From: Tachypleus tridentatus
Taxonomy: Eukaryota; Arthropoda; Merostomata; Xiphosura; Limulidae
Reading direction: 5' to 3'
Length of the DNA: 64,000 nt
NCBI RefSeq assembly: GCF_004210375.1
Contig: NW_027467782.1
Coordinates: 26,949,276-27,013,275 of the forward strand
Shown one piece after another: positions 33,339-45,900 of this stretch. The notes under the pieces were generated by a model, which had not been told where the DNA came from, did no database searches, and was given only the letters and a program-made list of their open reading frames with translations. A program made the translations under genes and the position numbers. Within the stretch, counting starts at the first letter, position 1. Every line of letters starts with the position of its first letter.

Positions 33339-33803
33339 TTCTAAAAGATACGTGAAAGATAGAAGTTTGGTTAAAAATAATGAACACAATATTCTCACAA
33401 CTTTTAAGTACTTATAAACATTCAACAAAAGAAAACATCAATGTTATAATACAAGACAGTTTAAAACTGTTGTCACCAAGATGGTGTAAACATTAAGTAT
33501 ATAAACAAAAATAAATAATTTGTTTAAGATTTAACAAGGTTTGACCTTTGAGGTTGTAATATATCAAATGTTAAGTGAAAGAAGAAATTTTCTAAATAAC
33601 ATAGACTTTTGCAAAGTTTAAAACGTACTTGTTCTTGTGGCACATATATGTATGGAAACTGTATTCCCTGTTGGACTTCATTGACCATAGATATTTGATT
33701 AGATGTTATTATCAACCTGTTCACTTACCTCTTAAACAGAAAAAAACTCTGCCTTGTTCAAATTTTTAAATATTACCAATCTGTGAAATAATGTGTTCCA
33801 AAA

Positions 33804-33965
33804 TCATGGTGTTTTCCTCCTTCCAAGATATTTTGCTCTTTTTAGTTCTTCTTCAATAATCACATCATTGACGATGTGATTTTCATGTCTAATCTGTAGT
33901 TTCACAGACTTTGGAATGTCTGGTATTAACCAACAAATTAGAGTTGTCATGATGAATACAAGACA
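33804..33965 (-). CDS. anoctamin last coding exon
   Basis: TTTTTTTAG acceptor, 53 codons and a TGA stop. Encodes [53 protein letters not shown]. It completes TM10; WLIPDIP and the charged REK-like helix are the usual anoctamin C-terminus, but the tail is short. Confidence 0.92.
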   Translation of the reverse strand, partial: CLVFIMTTLICWLIPDIPKSVKLQIRHENHIVNDVIIEEELKRAKYLGRRKTP

Positions 33966-36900
33966 CTAAAAAAAGGAAAAACATAAGTTTCACTGGAGCA
34001 GTTTTTAAAACATAATCCTTTTACATAACACTGTTTAACCAATACAGATTATAAAACTTTATGAACAATGATTAAATCATGAAGTCTTCTTAAATTACTA
34101 ATGAGCATGTACAGTCATTCAGAACAGTATCAGTGCTACATAATAAGAAAAACATTCTACTGGATGAACAGAAGCCACAAAAAAATCTAACACTTATAGA
34201 ATTGGGTAATAAAAGGATAGTTTATTAACAAAATGATTAATCAATCCATTTTGTGAAGGATAACTTAGTAAATGTTACTGAAACTTTTAAAACATTCTAG
34301 GATTGTCCTGGCTGTATTAAAATGTATTACCTTTTATACTCTATTTATGTTGCTTCATTAAAACAACTGAACATAGTTATAATGTTTATACATTTTCAGT
34401 CTCAGTAAATGTTAAAAGTTTCCAACTCCCTTGAAGTTAATTTAATACAGCAATTCTCAACTGGTTCTGTGGGTTTATGTACACCTAAACATATATTTAG
34501 CTTCCTCAAAAAATTTAAATTACAAATAAAAGGTGTTTTAATAAAAGCTATTCACACTTTATATTTGTTTTGAAAACTTTGGTTAAATAAAGTCTCAGGT
34601 TAGTTCTACAATTAACATTTAAAATATTCTATCTTTTGAAGAAAGAAGGTTGTATTTTATGTCCTTAAGTGAAAGCTACTGTTAATTGATTTATTTTAGT
34701 ATAAACTAAAAATGAACTGCAAATGTAATTAAGTTTAATCAAAAATAAGATCTATAATTTGAAAAATTGTTTCCAACCACAAAAATAGAAACGAAAACCA
34801 AGCGAGCTGTAGCCAGCTGCCAATATAACGTCTTATATTCATATTTGTTGCTTGCTGTTGGGGCTCTCTATAGTCTTGGTACCTGAAACCATGAAATAAA
34901 ATGACCTTAAAATAGAAGCCAGCATTTTAAACAACTTATTTTATAGTGGATGTTTTGCATTTCATAAAATTTTAACTTTACCTTAAAATTGTTATCTGTA
35001 CTCAGACAAGTTTTTTAAAATAAAGTTAACTTTCTAACTTAAACAGCTAAGTACATTTTGTGCTCTTATATGAACAGCAATATCCAAGTTTGTTAGCAAT
35101 ATCAAATTGTTAGAAATTAATTCTATAGTTTTCTTCCAAAAAAGTTCCTTTGAAATCCTATTGAGTGAGGAGATGTTGTTGGAATTTTGTGGCTCTGATG
35201 TCTGGGAAATATTAATAGATTTGTACCAACAGAAAAGAAATAACATCATCGAAGGGTTTACTCTTCAAATTCTATTGTGTTTTATTTAAACAATATTTGT
35301 GTATCAATCCTGAAATACAGTCATTGAGAGAGTCGATGTAGTTGATTCAAATTTTGCTGAAGATAAAATCAGTAAAGTTCTCTCTCTTGAAGATGTATAA
35401 CTTTTTTACTGCACATAAAACAGAATCTAGAAACAATCCTTTCATCTTCCTCGGAGAAAAATGTATTAAAGTTTTGTACAAATGTTACTTCTTTCAGAAT
35501 AAAAAATAAAACTGATGGTGAATGTTATGAAATCTCTTGTGATTATTTTTAATGTTTATAAAAGGATAATAAAATTTCTGTTTAGTACTATGAATAATTA
35601 TGTTACATTAAAAAATATTGCATAATGCACTTGAATAGAATTGTAAAACAACTGTTATTTCTAACTAACCTACAATTAGGTTTATAAAAAAAAAAAAAAC
35701 AAATTCATTACTACTTAAAGCAACACTTTTGTCGAAACCCATCAGGCTAGCTTCGTGAAGTATTGGCTTTGACTGCCGAAACAAAAGAAACTTGCCTGAT
35801 TTATGGATAGAATACACTCTTTTATTAGTTATATAAATACAACCAATTGTCCAACAGCAATATAAATGAGAATTACACAAATTTCTTGAAAAACAGAAGA
35901 TAATACAAGGATTTGTCATTTGGGTTGAAATTTTATATTCTGAGTTGTTAGTATCTGCTATATATATGTTTCTAATTGGTTGAACAATCTGAAACCCTCA
36001 CAAGAGGAGAGAAAAAAAAATATTTGTAAATGAAAATTCAGAGCATCACCAGATTGTGCAGAGAAGTATATTCATTTTTTAACTTAAGAATTAAATCTTA
36101 TGTAATACTAATATTTAAGTCATAAAGTATCTTTTTGTACCAAGTTTAATAATATGTATTATTTTAAGTAGTTTAATCAACCCTTTATTGTCTCCACCCA
36201 TATATCTACACATGCTAGATATCACCTACAGCATTATATTTGCACATGCCAAACATCATTTCAATCCATATGTCTATGCATACGAGACATAACCTTCATC
36301 GAAATATCTACGCATACCAGATATCTTTTCCAATATGTCTGATCATGCTAGACATCATTTCCACCCATACATTTAACATGATAGACATCATCTGTACCCA
36401 TCTATCTTTGCATGCTAGGCATCATTTCCACCAACTTATACATGCCAAATGTACCATGTTGCATTCAACTGCCTTGAATCTGGTTCATTGTGGTAAAAAT
36501 GTTGTTGCAATGATGAAAAATACTTTCATGGATGATAACTTTGAAACTAACTCAATAAAATGGTTGTACCTTGCACAATTTGATATCCCATGTCAATAGG
36601 GTTAAAGTTTGAATCTACGTAAAACGGTTGTAACTTGTTCACTTTGATGTCTCACGTCAGTAGGGTTAAAGAGACACCACACTGGTATCCCATGCCAGTT
36701 GGGTTAAAGAGACACCACACTGGTTCTTAATCACACATACATTGTTTTCTATGCTCTGTTAATTTGAAACAATAAAACAAAATTAACACTTACTTGCAGT
36801 ATTCCACACTGGTGTCAGGTTCAGAAAGAATATTCAAATCACCAGGAAAGTCACTGATGTTGAAATCTGACAGAGTAAAGTTCAGAAATCCATTCAGTGA

Positions 36901-39900
36901 CCCATCTGGTGAAATGAAAACTTTATAAAATGTCTCCTCTATAAAACTTGATGTAAAGGCAATAATTAGTGCCTGAAAAGTAAGAATATAGAATTAACAG
37001 TTCAGAAAATAACACACTTTCTTTCACCTTAAATAATATACTGTAATATTATTTAGTTTGATTGTGTAAGAGCAAACATTATTAAGTTTCACACCATTAA
37101 GTATATTGGACAATGTAGAAGAAAATATTCACATATGTAAACGTCATAGTACACAGTTAACTGGGTTTGACATTGTGGATTATAATAAAATTCACTGTGT
37201 TAAATGTCTATTGCATCACTAACCATGCTTGATAGAACAGAAAATAATAGCATTTTCATCTTAAATTTCTTATGACATTGTTACTTTTTTATATTAAATG
37301 AACATCAATTTACTATATAGAATTATTATACTATAGAATTCCAAAATAAAGTAATACACTGTACTTCAAGTGATCAGAAAGGTAAAAAACAATTTATTGT
37401 TTCTATTGACATCAATATGTAATACATTATAAACTCCTGTCTCTTCATAATAGTAACAATTAAGTTTTTATATCACATCAAAATTGTGATAGATCAACAC
37501 CATGACAATTCTTCAATGCACAAAATTTCGTCTTTAATTAATAACAACCAATGGTCAGTAGGTGTAAACTTGTAAACTGACTCACAAAAAGAAATCACAT
37601 CAATGTATTTTATAAACCCACTAAAGGTGCTTTAGAAAATCACTGCAGAAAGAACACAAGTACACAGAAATTCTAAAAGAGATCATATTAAGTTACAGTT
37701 TTGGAACTGACCTATACTTATAACATTAATTACATTAATTTAATAATCACCTTAAACATCAAACGTTTCTCAAAATAATTTCATAATTTAGATAAAATTT
37801 GAAAGGAAATGCAAAGAGTTTATTTCACTTATAATGATTCTTAAGGTGTCTCACTCTAATATCATACATGCGTATGAAGTATTCCTTTATCACTGTAATC
37901 AATGTATGTGATATTACTAACAGTTAGGGTAAAGAACAAGTACAAACATTGCTCATAATTCTCTGTACTTACATTTGTGATGACAGAAATCTTTCCAACA
38001 GAATTAAGAATTCTGTACCATATTCCTATCAAAATAGAATCAACCTATTAGGATAACTGGAATATATTTCAATAACTTTACTGTCTAATCTTTTTATTAT
38101 TTTTTTGCTTACAAAACAATTCTCTTTCATTAACATTACATTCATGTATAGAATGGATTATATATATCTCAGCTAAGTTATGAATTAATACTTATCACTA
38201 AAGACTAATCAGGAGTTATTAATTAACTCTAATAATTCTTCTCTGTATATTTAGTGTAAAAAAAATCGAGGTTTGAAATAAAACAAACTTCAAAGTATGA
38301 ATATTAGATTACTTCACTATCTGGGTAACTAGAAATGTCATAATGAAAATACCTAAAAGGCTAAAATCCAAATATTTCTTACAACTGATTGGTTCACACA
38401 TGACTGTCAAATGATTGTTATTATTTACTAATGACAGTCCTCACTCAGTTAATGGAAGAGTGTTTGTATGTCACAAAGAAGTTGGGTATCACAACATTAT
38501 TGTCTACATTTTAAGAGCTTCAGACTGTGATTTCTAACAGATTTACCATGATACATTTGTTTTAGTACCTACATTTATTTCAATATAGTTTTCCTTTTTT
38601 GCATGTGATGTATATTGTTGGCTGTGTATTGCACAAGTCCCATCTGTTCTTGAAATTTGCAGAAGAATCTCAAGAGTAAGATTTAATATTTATTTATTTT
38701 ATGAAAACACTAGCATCTTCCAACTTTGGTGAATATTCTAGAAACTCACAATATACTATATAAACCAACATCCCAAGAGCAGGAATAATATTATTAGTCA
38801 GTTAAAGTCAGTGTGATATAGGCCTCAGAAGCTATTATTGTGATTAACACCAATTAATCATAAAACTACAAAATTGGGAACCAGGTATGCAGTAGATTTT
38901 GAACATTACAAACCATTCAATTTCAACACATTAATTTGGGATATTATTTTTTCTACAAGGACATTAAATAGCATCCCTGGAAAAAGTCAGTTTGTAATCA
39001 GTGCAAAGCCATACAAGATAGCCAGCTTAAGTGATGTGTGACAGTCTCAACTCGGATTGAATTTGCTTGTTATGGGCCTGAACTGTCGATAAAATATCGG
39101 GTTCTAGATCATATATAAAACTCAGTATTGTTTCTAAAACTCTTGTACCTAAACCCTAATTTGTAATAACTATAATTATAATTTGTGTCGTTTTTCTTTT
39201 TGCATATTTTAATATATTTGAGTCATAATAGAGAACAGTACATGCCAATCTTGTTGAGAAATATCATATTTTAATACATACTAACATTTAAATAACAACT
39301 AAATTCAAATTAGTGATTATTTAGAGCAATAATACATAATGTATGTAACATAATAAATCAGAGACTTGTCTGAAATAAAAAATATGTAACATTGTCAATT
39401 TACTTTCTTCTTAACAGACTAAAACTAAACAGCTTGCTGTATTCACCACACTGTGCACTCACCAATGTTCTTAACTCTTTCTGCAACAGGTCGTCGTAAG
39501 AAAGTGATAAACTTCCTAGCATCGAGCCTGATTTCTGTGATGTTGTTTAGTAAAGCAAATAATGGTGCCAGAGGAAATGCAACCACAAAAATTGTGACAA
39601 ATCCAAACTGCAACACTGGAGAAGGGAACAAATTACAGAAACGTTTATTAATTGAACTGTACATTTAATGTTTGAGGAAGTTTTTATGATTTAGACAGTT
39701 AAATATATTAATGTAATTCGTGGACTACAATAACAATAATACATGTGGTGACTCCTTGGAAGTATCACACTTTATTACACAGAAATTCTAACCTTATGGT
39801 GTTGATTCAGGTCTAAAGGTGGTTGAATACGAGATTTAATTTCTAGTTTAACATGAAAGTCAAGACAGAAACATTAACATCAAAATCAAGTAGCATATTA

Positions 39901-42900
39901 ATAATGTTTCATTTAAAAAACAAACAAACTAAAACACAGACAAGGACCTTTAAAATTGCTGTTCCAAAAAATACTAATCATTGAGGTGGTGTAGCTGTTT
40001 TACAGGTATTTAATAAATGTTTCCTCTATACATTAAACTGTTCTGAAAAACAAGCTGAAACCCATAACATTAAAAAAAAATTTCTTTGTTTCTTGTTAAA
40101 TGCAAAGTTGTACGATGTGGAATTTGACCCATAACCACAGCGGGAATCAAATGTTTAATCTTAGCATTATAACCCTTCAGGCTAAGCAATAAACACAATT
40201 CATATCCATTTCTACATCATCAAAAACATTCTAAATGCTGCTCCAACTACGTTTTCACATACATTATTATCATATCACACATTTCATCTTTACTGTTAAT
40301 TATACATTATATATCTAAAAGTATTTTAAACTACGTTGGAGATACTTAAAATAATTATATTTCATTCATTTCCATAGTAGTCAGTTACTCAGTTAACTAC
40401 AATTAGAATAACTTGATTTTAAGGCTCTTGAATGATGTACAAACTACAAGGTCATTGTTAAAGATCTAACATTTTTCACAGACATGGAAAAAGTACCATT
40501 TTAATCTGTTCAACTTTTTATGTAGAACATATGTATCTATTAATGTAATTATTTTCACATCATTATTTTAAACTTAAGCCTTACCCATTTCAAGATATTC
40601 ACTAAAAAGACCCAGTTCTTCCTGGTTTATTAAGTTGTAGTCACTCTCCCACTGAGTGGGTGCATGGTTTTCATGAGCACACTGACCCTTTTATGCACTG
40701 ACCACTTCTTGTAAACCCGTAACAGCCATCTAGATAAATACAAAAATATTTTTACCTAGTTTTAAAATAATATCAGTTTTTGTTGTTGACATGAATGTAT
40801 AAATAGTTTAATTTTACATACAATCTGACATACTACATGTTTGACTGAACATTAATAAACTATGAATCTTGAACATATCAAAATCACTTTTTGAAAAAAA
40901 AAGTACAACAGTTTTAATATCTCAAAATGAGCCAACTGTCATAGAAAATGTTCTTACATGAAATTATTACAATAAATGTCTATTTTAACTAAAAAACTTA
41001 CGGAACACCCATTTCCACCACGGCGTTAATGAACTGCTTCCCTGCCACAATTATAGCTAACTGCAAAGAGAGTTCAAACAAACACCCTCCTGTTCCACAC
41101 TAGAAAGAAATGTAGAAAAACAGTTTCAAAATTACTGTGGCAATACCACTTTAAAAAATATCTCAGAAAGGACACAAGACTGAAAAGTACAATAAGATAC
41201 AAGTTAGTGAGTGAGAGCACTAATAACTTGCCCAGGATCAAATGGTCCAAAAAAATAATGTTTCAAACCTCAAAATTTAAAGAATGTGTGTGACTAACAT
41301 GAAAAACTTTGATTGATTCTTCATAGTTTAAGTTTCTCATGACAGGCTCAATCCCAGGAACTGACCTAACAATTATTCTGTGCTTGTTATAGTATTACAA
41401 TGTATTCACATCATTTGGCAGGCTTTAAGTAAACATAAAAAGTTTTTTGCACACCAAAGATTATATTTTTTGATGAAGTATTTTCACTAAAATGTATCTG
41501 TGAATACTTACATATGTATAGATGAATAAATAGAGAATTTCTGTTTGCTAGTCTGAATGTTGATTTCCATGTTTAGCTTAAAATACTTTTCTTAGTCTCA
41601 AAAATTTCAAACCTTTTCTGTAATATCTAAACCTAAATCCTTGTTACTGGTGTAACCCATGAAGCAGTGAAGAATGACTGTCTGGAATGACTTTAAATTG
41701 TGATATTAAACTACTTATGTTTATACTAAATAGTTTTATGCTCATAATAGTGTGTGTATGTGTATACATTGTTAAATGTTATTGTTTTATTGCCTTTATA
41801 ACCCCTAACTAATTACTATTCATGCCTTAATAAGTTGTAAATCATGTGACAAATATGCAGCTCTTGCTATGCTTTTGAATTCCATTATGCACGAGCTACT
41901 CATGAACATTTTTTAAAATATTACTATTATTATTAGTTTTTTGTTTGTGTGTTTTTTGGTGTGTTTTATTTTAATTTTGTGCAAAGCTACACAAGGGCTA
42001 TCTGCACTAGCTGTCCCTAATTTAGCAGTGCAAGACTAGGGGGAAGGCAGCTTGTCATCACCATCCAGTGCCAACTCTTTCACTAACAAATAGTGGGATT
42101 GACTGTACCATTATAACGACCCCACGGCTGAAAGGGCGAGCATGTTTGGTGTGACGGGTATTCAAACTCGCCACCCTCAATTTACGAGTCGAGTGCCTTA
42201 ACCACCTGGCCATGCCAGGCCTATTATTATTAGTAGTAACAGTAGTACTTATTTTACTCAATCTAACCTAACTGATCTAAAGATATTTCTATTTTTAAAC
42301 AATAATTTCCCATGGCAATCAAGGTTAAATTGAAAGCAAAATATGGAATTTTATTTACAGGAAACATTGCAATATGATAAATCACTTGACAGATGAAAAC
42401 CACGGCTTTCTATTGGTTTTTAAGTAATACTGAACTGAGTGGCTTAAACACTTATTGGTAATTTCTAATAAAGAGGACGTCACAAGTGGGTGTGGCAAGA
42501 TAGATTTGATTTCATGTCTCTGGAACCAAATAATATCAAACGCTATGAAAATTATAGTATGCCTTAGTGAAATTATATAATAATAAGTGATTTACATTAA
42601 ATTTCATTTTCTACTTCTTGGAGGGGTGGTAAATAAATTAGAGAAGAAAAGGCCTAGAGAGAAAATGTTACAATTCTTACACTAGAAAATTCTAGTTTTT
42701 TTATTTTAAATATTGCCTTCTGAAAGTAAAATCTTTAAACTTGTATACTATTAAAATATGGATTAAGAGCTATGTTTTCAGAGTTTATTTATTAGTATAT
42801 CATGAAAAGAAAATACTTTAATCAACTTTTGAATGTAACTCACTAAAACCTTAAGACATGCACAGAAAAAATGTCTACAGAAAAGGGTTAATATTGCTAT

Positions 42901-45900
42901 TTTTCCCAGCCAACAGGAAGTGTTCTTTGAATAAAAATCAAGATTTCATGTTTTTTTACCATGAATTTATGACTTCAGGTCCCAAATACCAGTGCAAATA
43001 CAGGACTTCTTATAGTTATTTGACTGATTGCTATTATGTTATTGAGCAAAACATTGTCTAACCAGGTTTCAGATTGAGCATATACATATTGATAAAGTAG
43101 GTCATAGATCAGTGTTGTCTGTGTAAAGTAGATTACCTCAAACAGTGCTGGTTAGTAAGGTCATGTGGGAGCTTATGTACATATATCAAAATGCAGTTTG
43201 TTAGAACAAGAAAGAAGTAATTTAGGTATGTTACTTTCTAATCTAAATTACATTTGTCTGTGTATAAATGAATAATTATTACTGATCTTGGATCTTATCT
43301 AAGCCTAGATCTATACTACTGCTAGTAGCAATAAAACTCAGGCCTAAACACAGGTCTGAGCAACACTGAATGATATGTGCAAATTGGAGATAGTTTTACA
43401 ATGCTTTATGTTTAGTGTTGTTTCTACAACACAGTGACAATGCTGGATACTTATAATTTCTTGGGATAAAATTTCAAAAACCAAAAATTCTTTTGAATAT
43501 GTCTAAGAGACAACTTAAAAAAAGAACATTGGAAAAGAAAATCACAAAAGTCCTTAATTATAGAACATATTTAGTTTTATAGATACAGTATAAAATCAAA
43601 TCCTATTTGCAAATTTCAACTTAAACTAAGAACAAACAACACAATTATTAATAAAATATTCCCTTCAATGTTTCAGTTACTTTTAACTTATTATTTAAAT
43701 TCTTAACTCATAATATCCTTACGTATTTAGAAGTTAATTAAGTTAATGGCCATTTTGGCCAACTGACCACCATTTTGCATACAATCTTCACATGACTATA
43801 TCAACTTTAAAGACACTTTACAACATTCATGTTTCAATATTACCAGGAGATATAAATGAAAGTCTGAAAATGGCAAGTTGTCTTAATTATTTTGGTAGTG
43901 CAAAAGTAAATAAAAAGGTAGGATTTTATAAATAATAAACTGCAAACAACAACATGATGTTATTTATTATGACTTAAAGAACAGAAAAGTGACAATTACA
44001 TTCCAGTTTTAGTTTCTTAAAAATTACAAGATTACTGAGAAATTAAAAGCCTCTAGAAGGCTTATTTTCTAAAGTTATCTAAAAATAAAAGTTAACATTT
44101 TACTTAAATTGAAAATTGTTTCCAATAATACTTACCATCCACCAACACTCTAGCTAGAATCTCACATTGATAAAAGTGTAGGGGGCAGTGCAGGCATGAT
44201 CCACACACAAAGCATTTGTATAGAACAGGAATGTACCAAGAGAAAAGTGGTACAAGAGTGTGGAAATTACACCCTACCTCTATGAAAAATATGCTCTTCA
44301 CTTGGAGCTTTGTTCCTAAATCAAAGGCAGAACAGAATATGAATAATCATCAAGTAGGCCACCCCTGACCAGACAGCCAAGATTCTATGGCTCAGGGTTG
44401 AAATTAAGGGGTTGTAGTACCTATATCCCATGTTGCTGGCTATGGTTATCAGACCACAATGTTATATGTGTATATATACACACACACTTTAGATACCAAC
44501 ATGTAACCAAAGAATGTTGCATTTGGCACCATCAGAATAACGACACGAAAGTAAGCAACACTTAACAAGTCCAAAAGGTAACACCCGAGGCTAGGAATAA
44601 TGGGATCCCATATGTCATACTCAACAAATGAACAGAACTCATCTGGTAAGGAATTATGAACATTTGTTTTCAGTCTCTAACCAAGTGGATAAGGTGTATT
44701 CTACTTAACCCTGGAATCATGTGGAACCTGCACTCAACCAAGGACTTACAATGGAATTGCTTTAGTTTCAAAATTATGATATAGTGAACCAACCTCCATA
44801 AATGATAACCAAAACTGGCACTGATCAAAGAGAAGGGTTTTGCACTCCCCAACTAGATAACTGTATGCAAAATATGAACCAAATTTATGAGTAGGTTCCC
44901 AGGAAGGCTGGAGCCACTTTTTCTGAAAGATGAAAAAAAACATCTAGAAACCCTAGAAGGAGGACCCCTGACTTTGCCCTCTTCTCCAAGAGTGGTTGAA
45001 CACACTCAAAAACTTTGGTGGAAAAGCCTCTTGTCTGCCACAGATTCTCAAGCTTCACTAATACAGCCTGGTGTGCTAAAATGCACTGGGGAGACCTGAA
45101 AAACAGAGCTCTGGAAACTGTGCAATAGGGGAATCAAGTTCCCTACATTTTTTTCAAAGCAAATCAATCACAATTTATTCAATATGAAGATTAGCAAGAT
45201 CCTTTTTAGCTGTATTCATGAATGTCCATGAGTGGCAATCCACAATAAGATAATATCATCTGGTAGGTGCCTAAATGATCTTACAGGGCACCTCATTTTG
45301 ACAGAACCTGTTTCATTATAATTACTACCACCAGTATGCAAGTAGTTGCTAGTATCAAGTCAAAAAAGAGAAAGCATACTTGCCTCAGAAGCACTCACCC
45401 CAGAATGAGATACCATGAAAATAAAGGGACCCTGAAAAAATAAAAGAGTATATGATTGAGGAAAATACTCATTTCTGGTAAAAGCCTAGCAGATGTGGTA
45501 AAAAAATATACAGGAAGTACTGGGACACCATCAGAAGAGAAATTGGCCAGATCATGTAAACAAAAGATAGGAGTGTAATAGAAGTATTCCACATACCAGC
45601 CGACACAATGTCTTCAAAGAACCACTGGACCGAGCAGCTAATGACACTGGATATTGAGAAATAGCTACAATGTCAACAGATGTTAAGTATGTTTTGGAAT
45701 TATTATACGGTACTATGAATAAACTGTGTACAAAAGAAAATTTAAATAACAGTTTAACATCTGAACTTTTATAAAACAAAAAAACTGACAATGTTATACA
45801 TACTTCCTCTTGTCGATATCCAAACAATGAATTGTAATGTCCTGGATACCCAACAAACCTGTTGCATCAAAAGATAAATTTTAACATAAACAACTTTCTT

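Noticed and set aside
36240-36599. 119-codon plus-strand ORF as a gene
   Set aside because: It is the translation of a degenerate ~34 bp minisatellite inside an anoctamin intron.
40680-40700. Programmed -1 ribosomal frameshift at AAAAGGG in the anoctamin exon
   Set aside because: The 0-frame grouping (CAT AAA AGG) does not give an X XXY YYZ slippery site, and a second unrelated shift occurs in another exon; a base loss is simpler.
40585-40729. Alternative acceptor rescuing the frame of exon 13
   Set aside because: Each internal AG in the right part of the exon gives the wrong phase or leaves the TAA in frame.
44887-45099. Plus-strand 70-codon ORF as an exon
   Set aside because: No acceptor/donor pair and no resemblance; it lies in an unclassified repeat-like stretch within the anoctamin intron.
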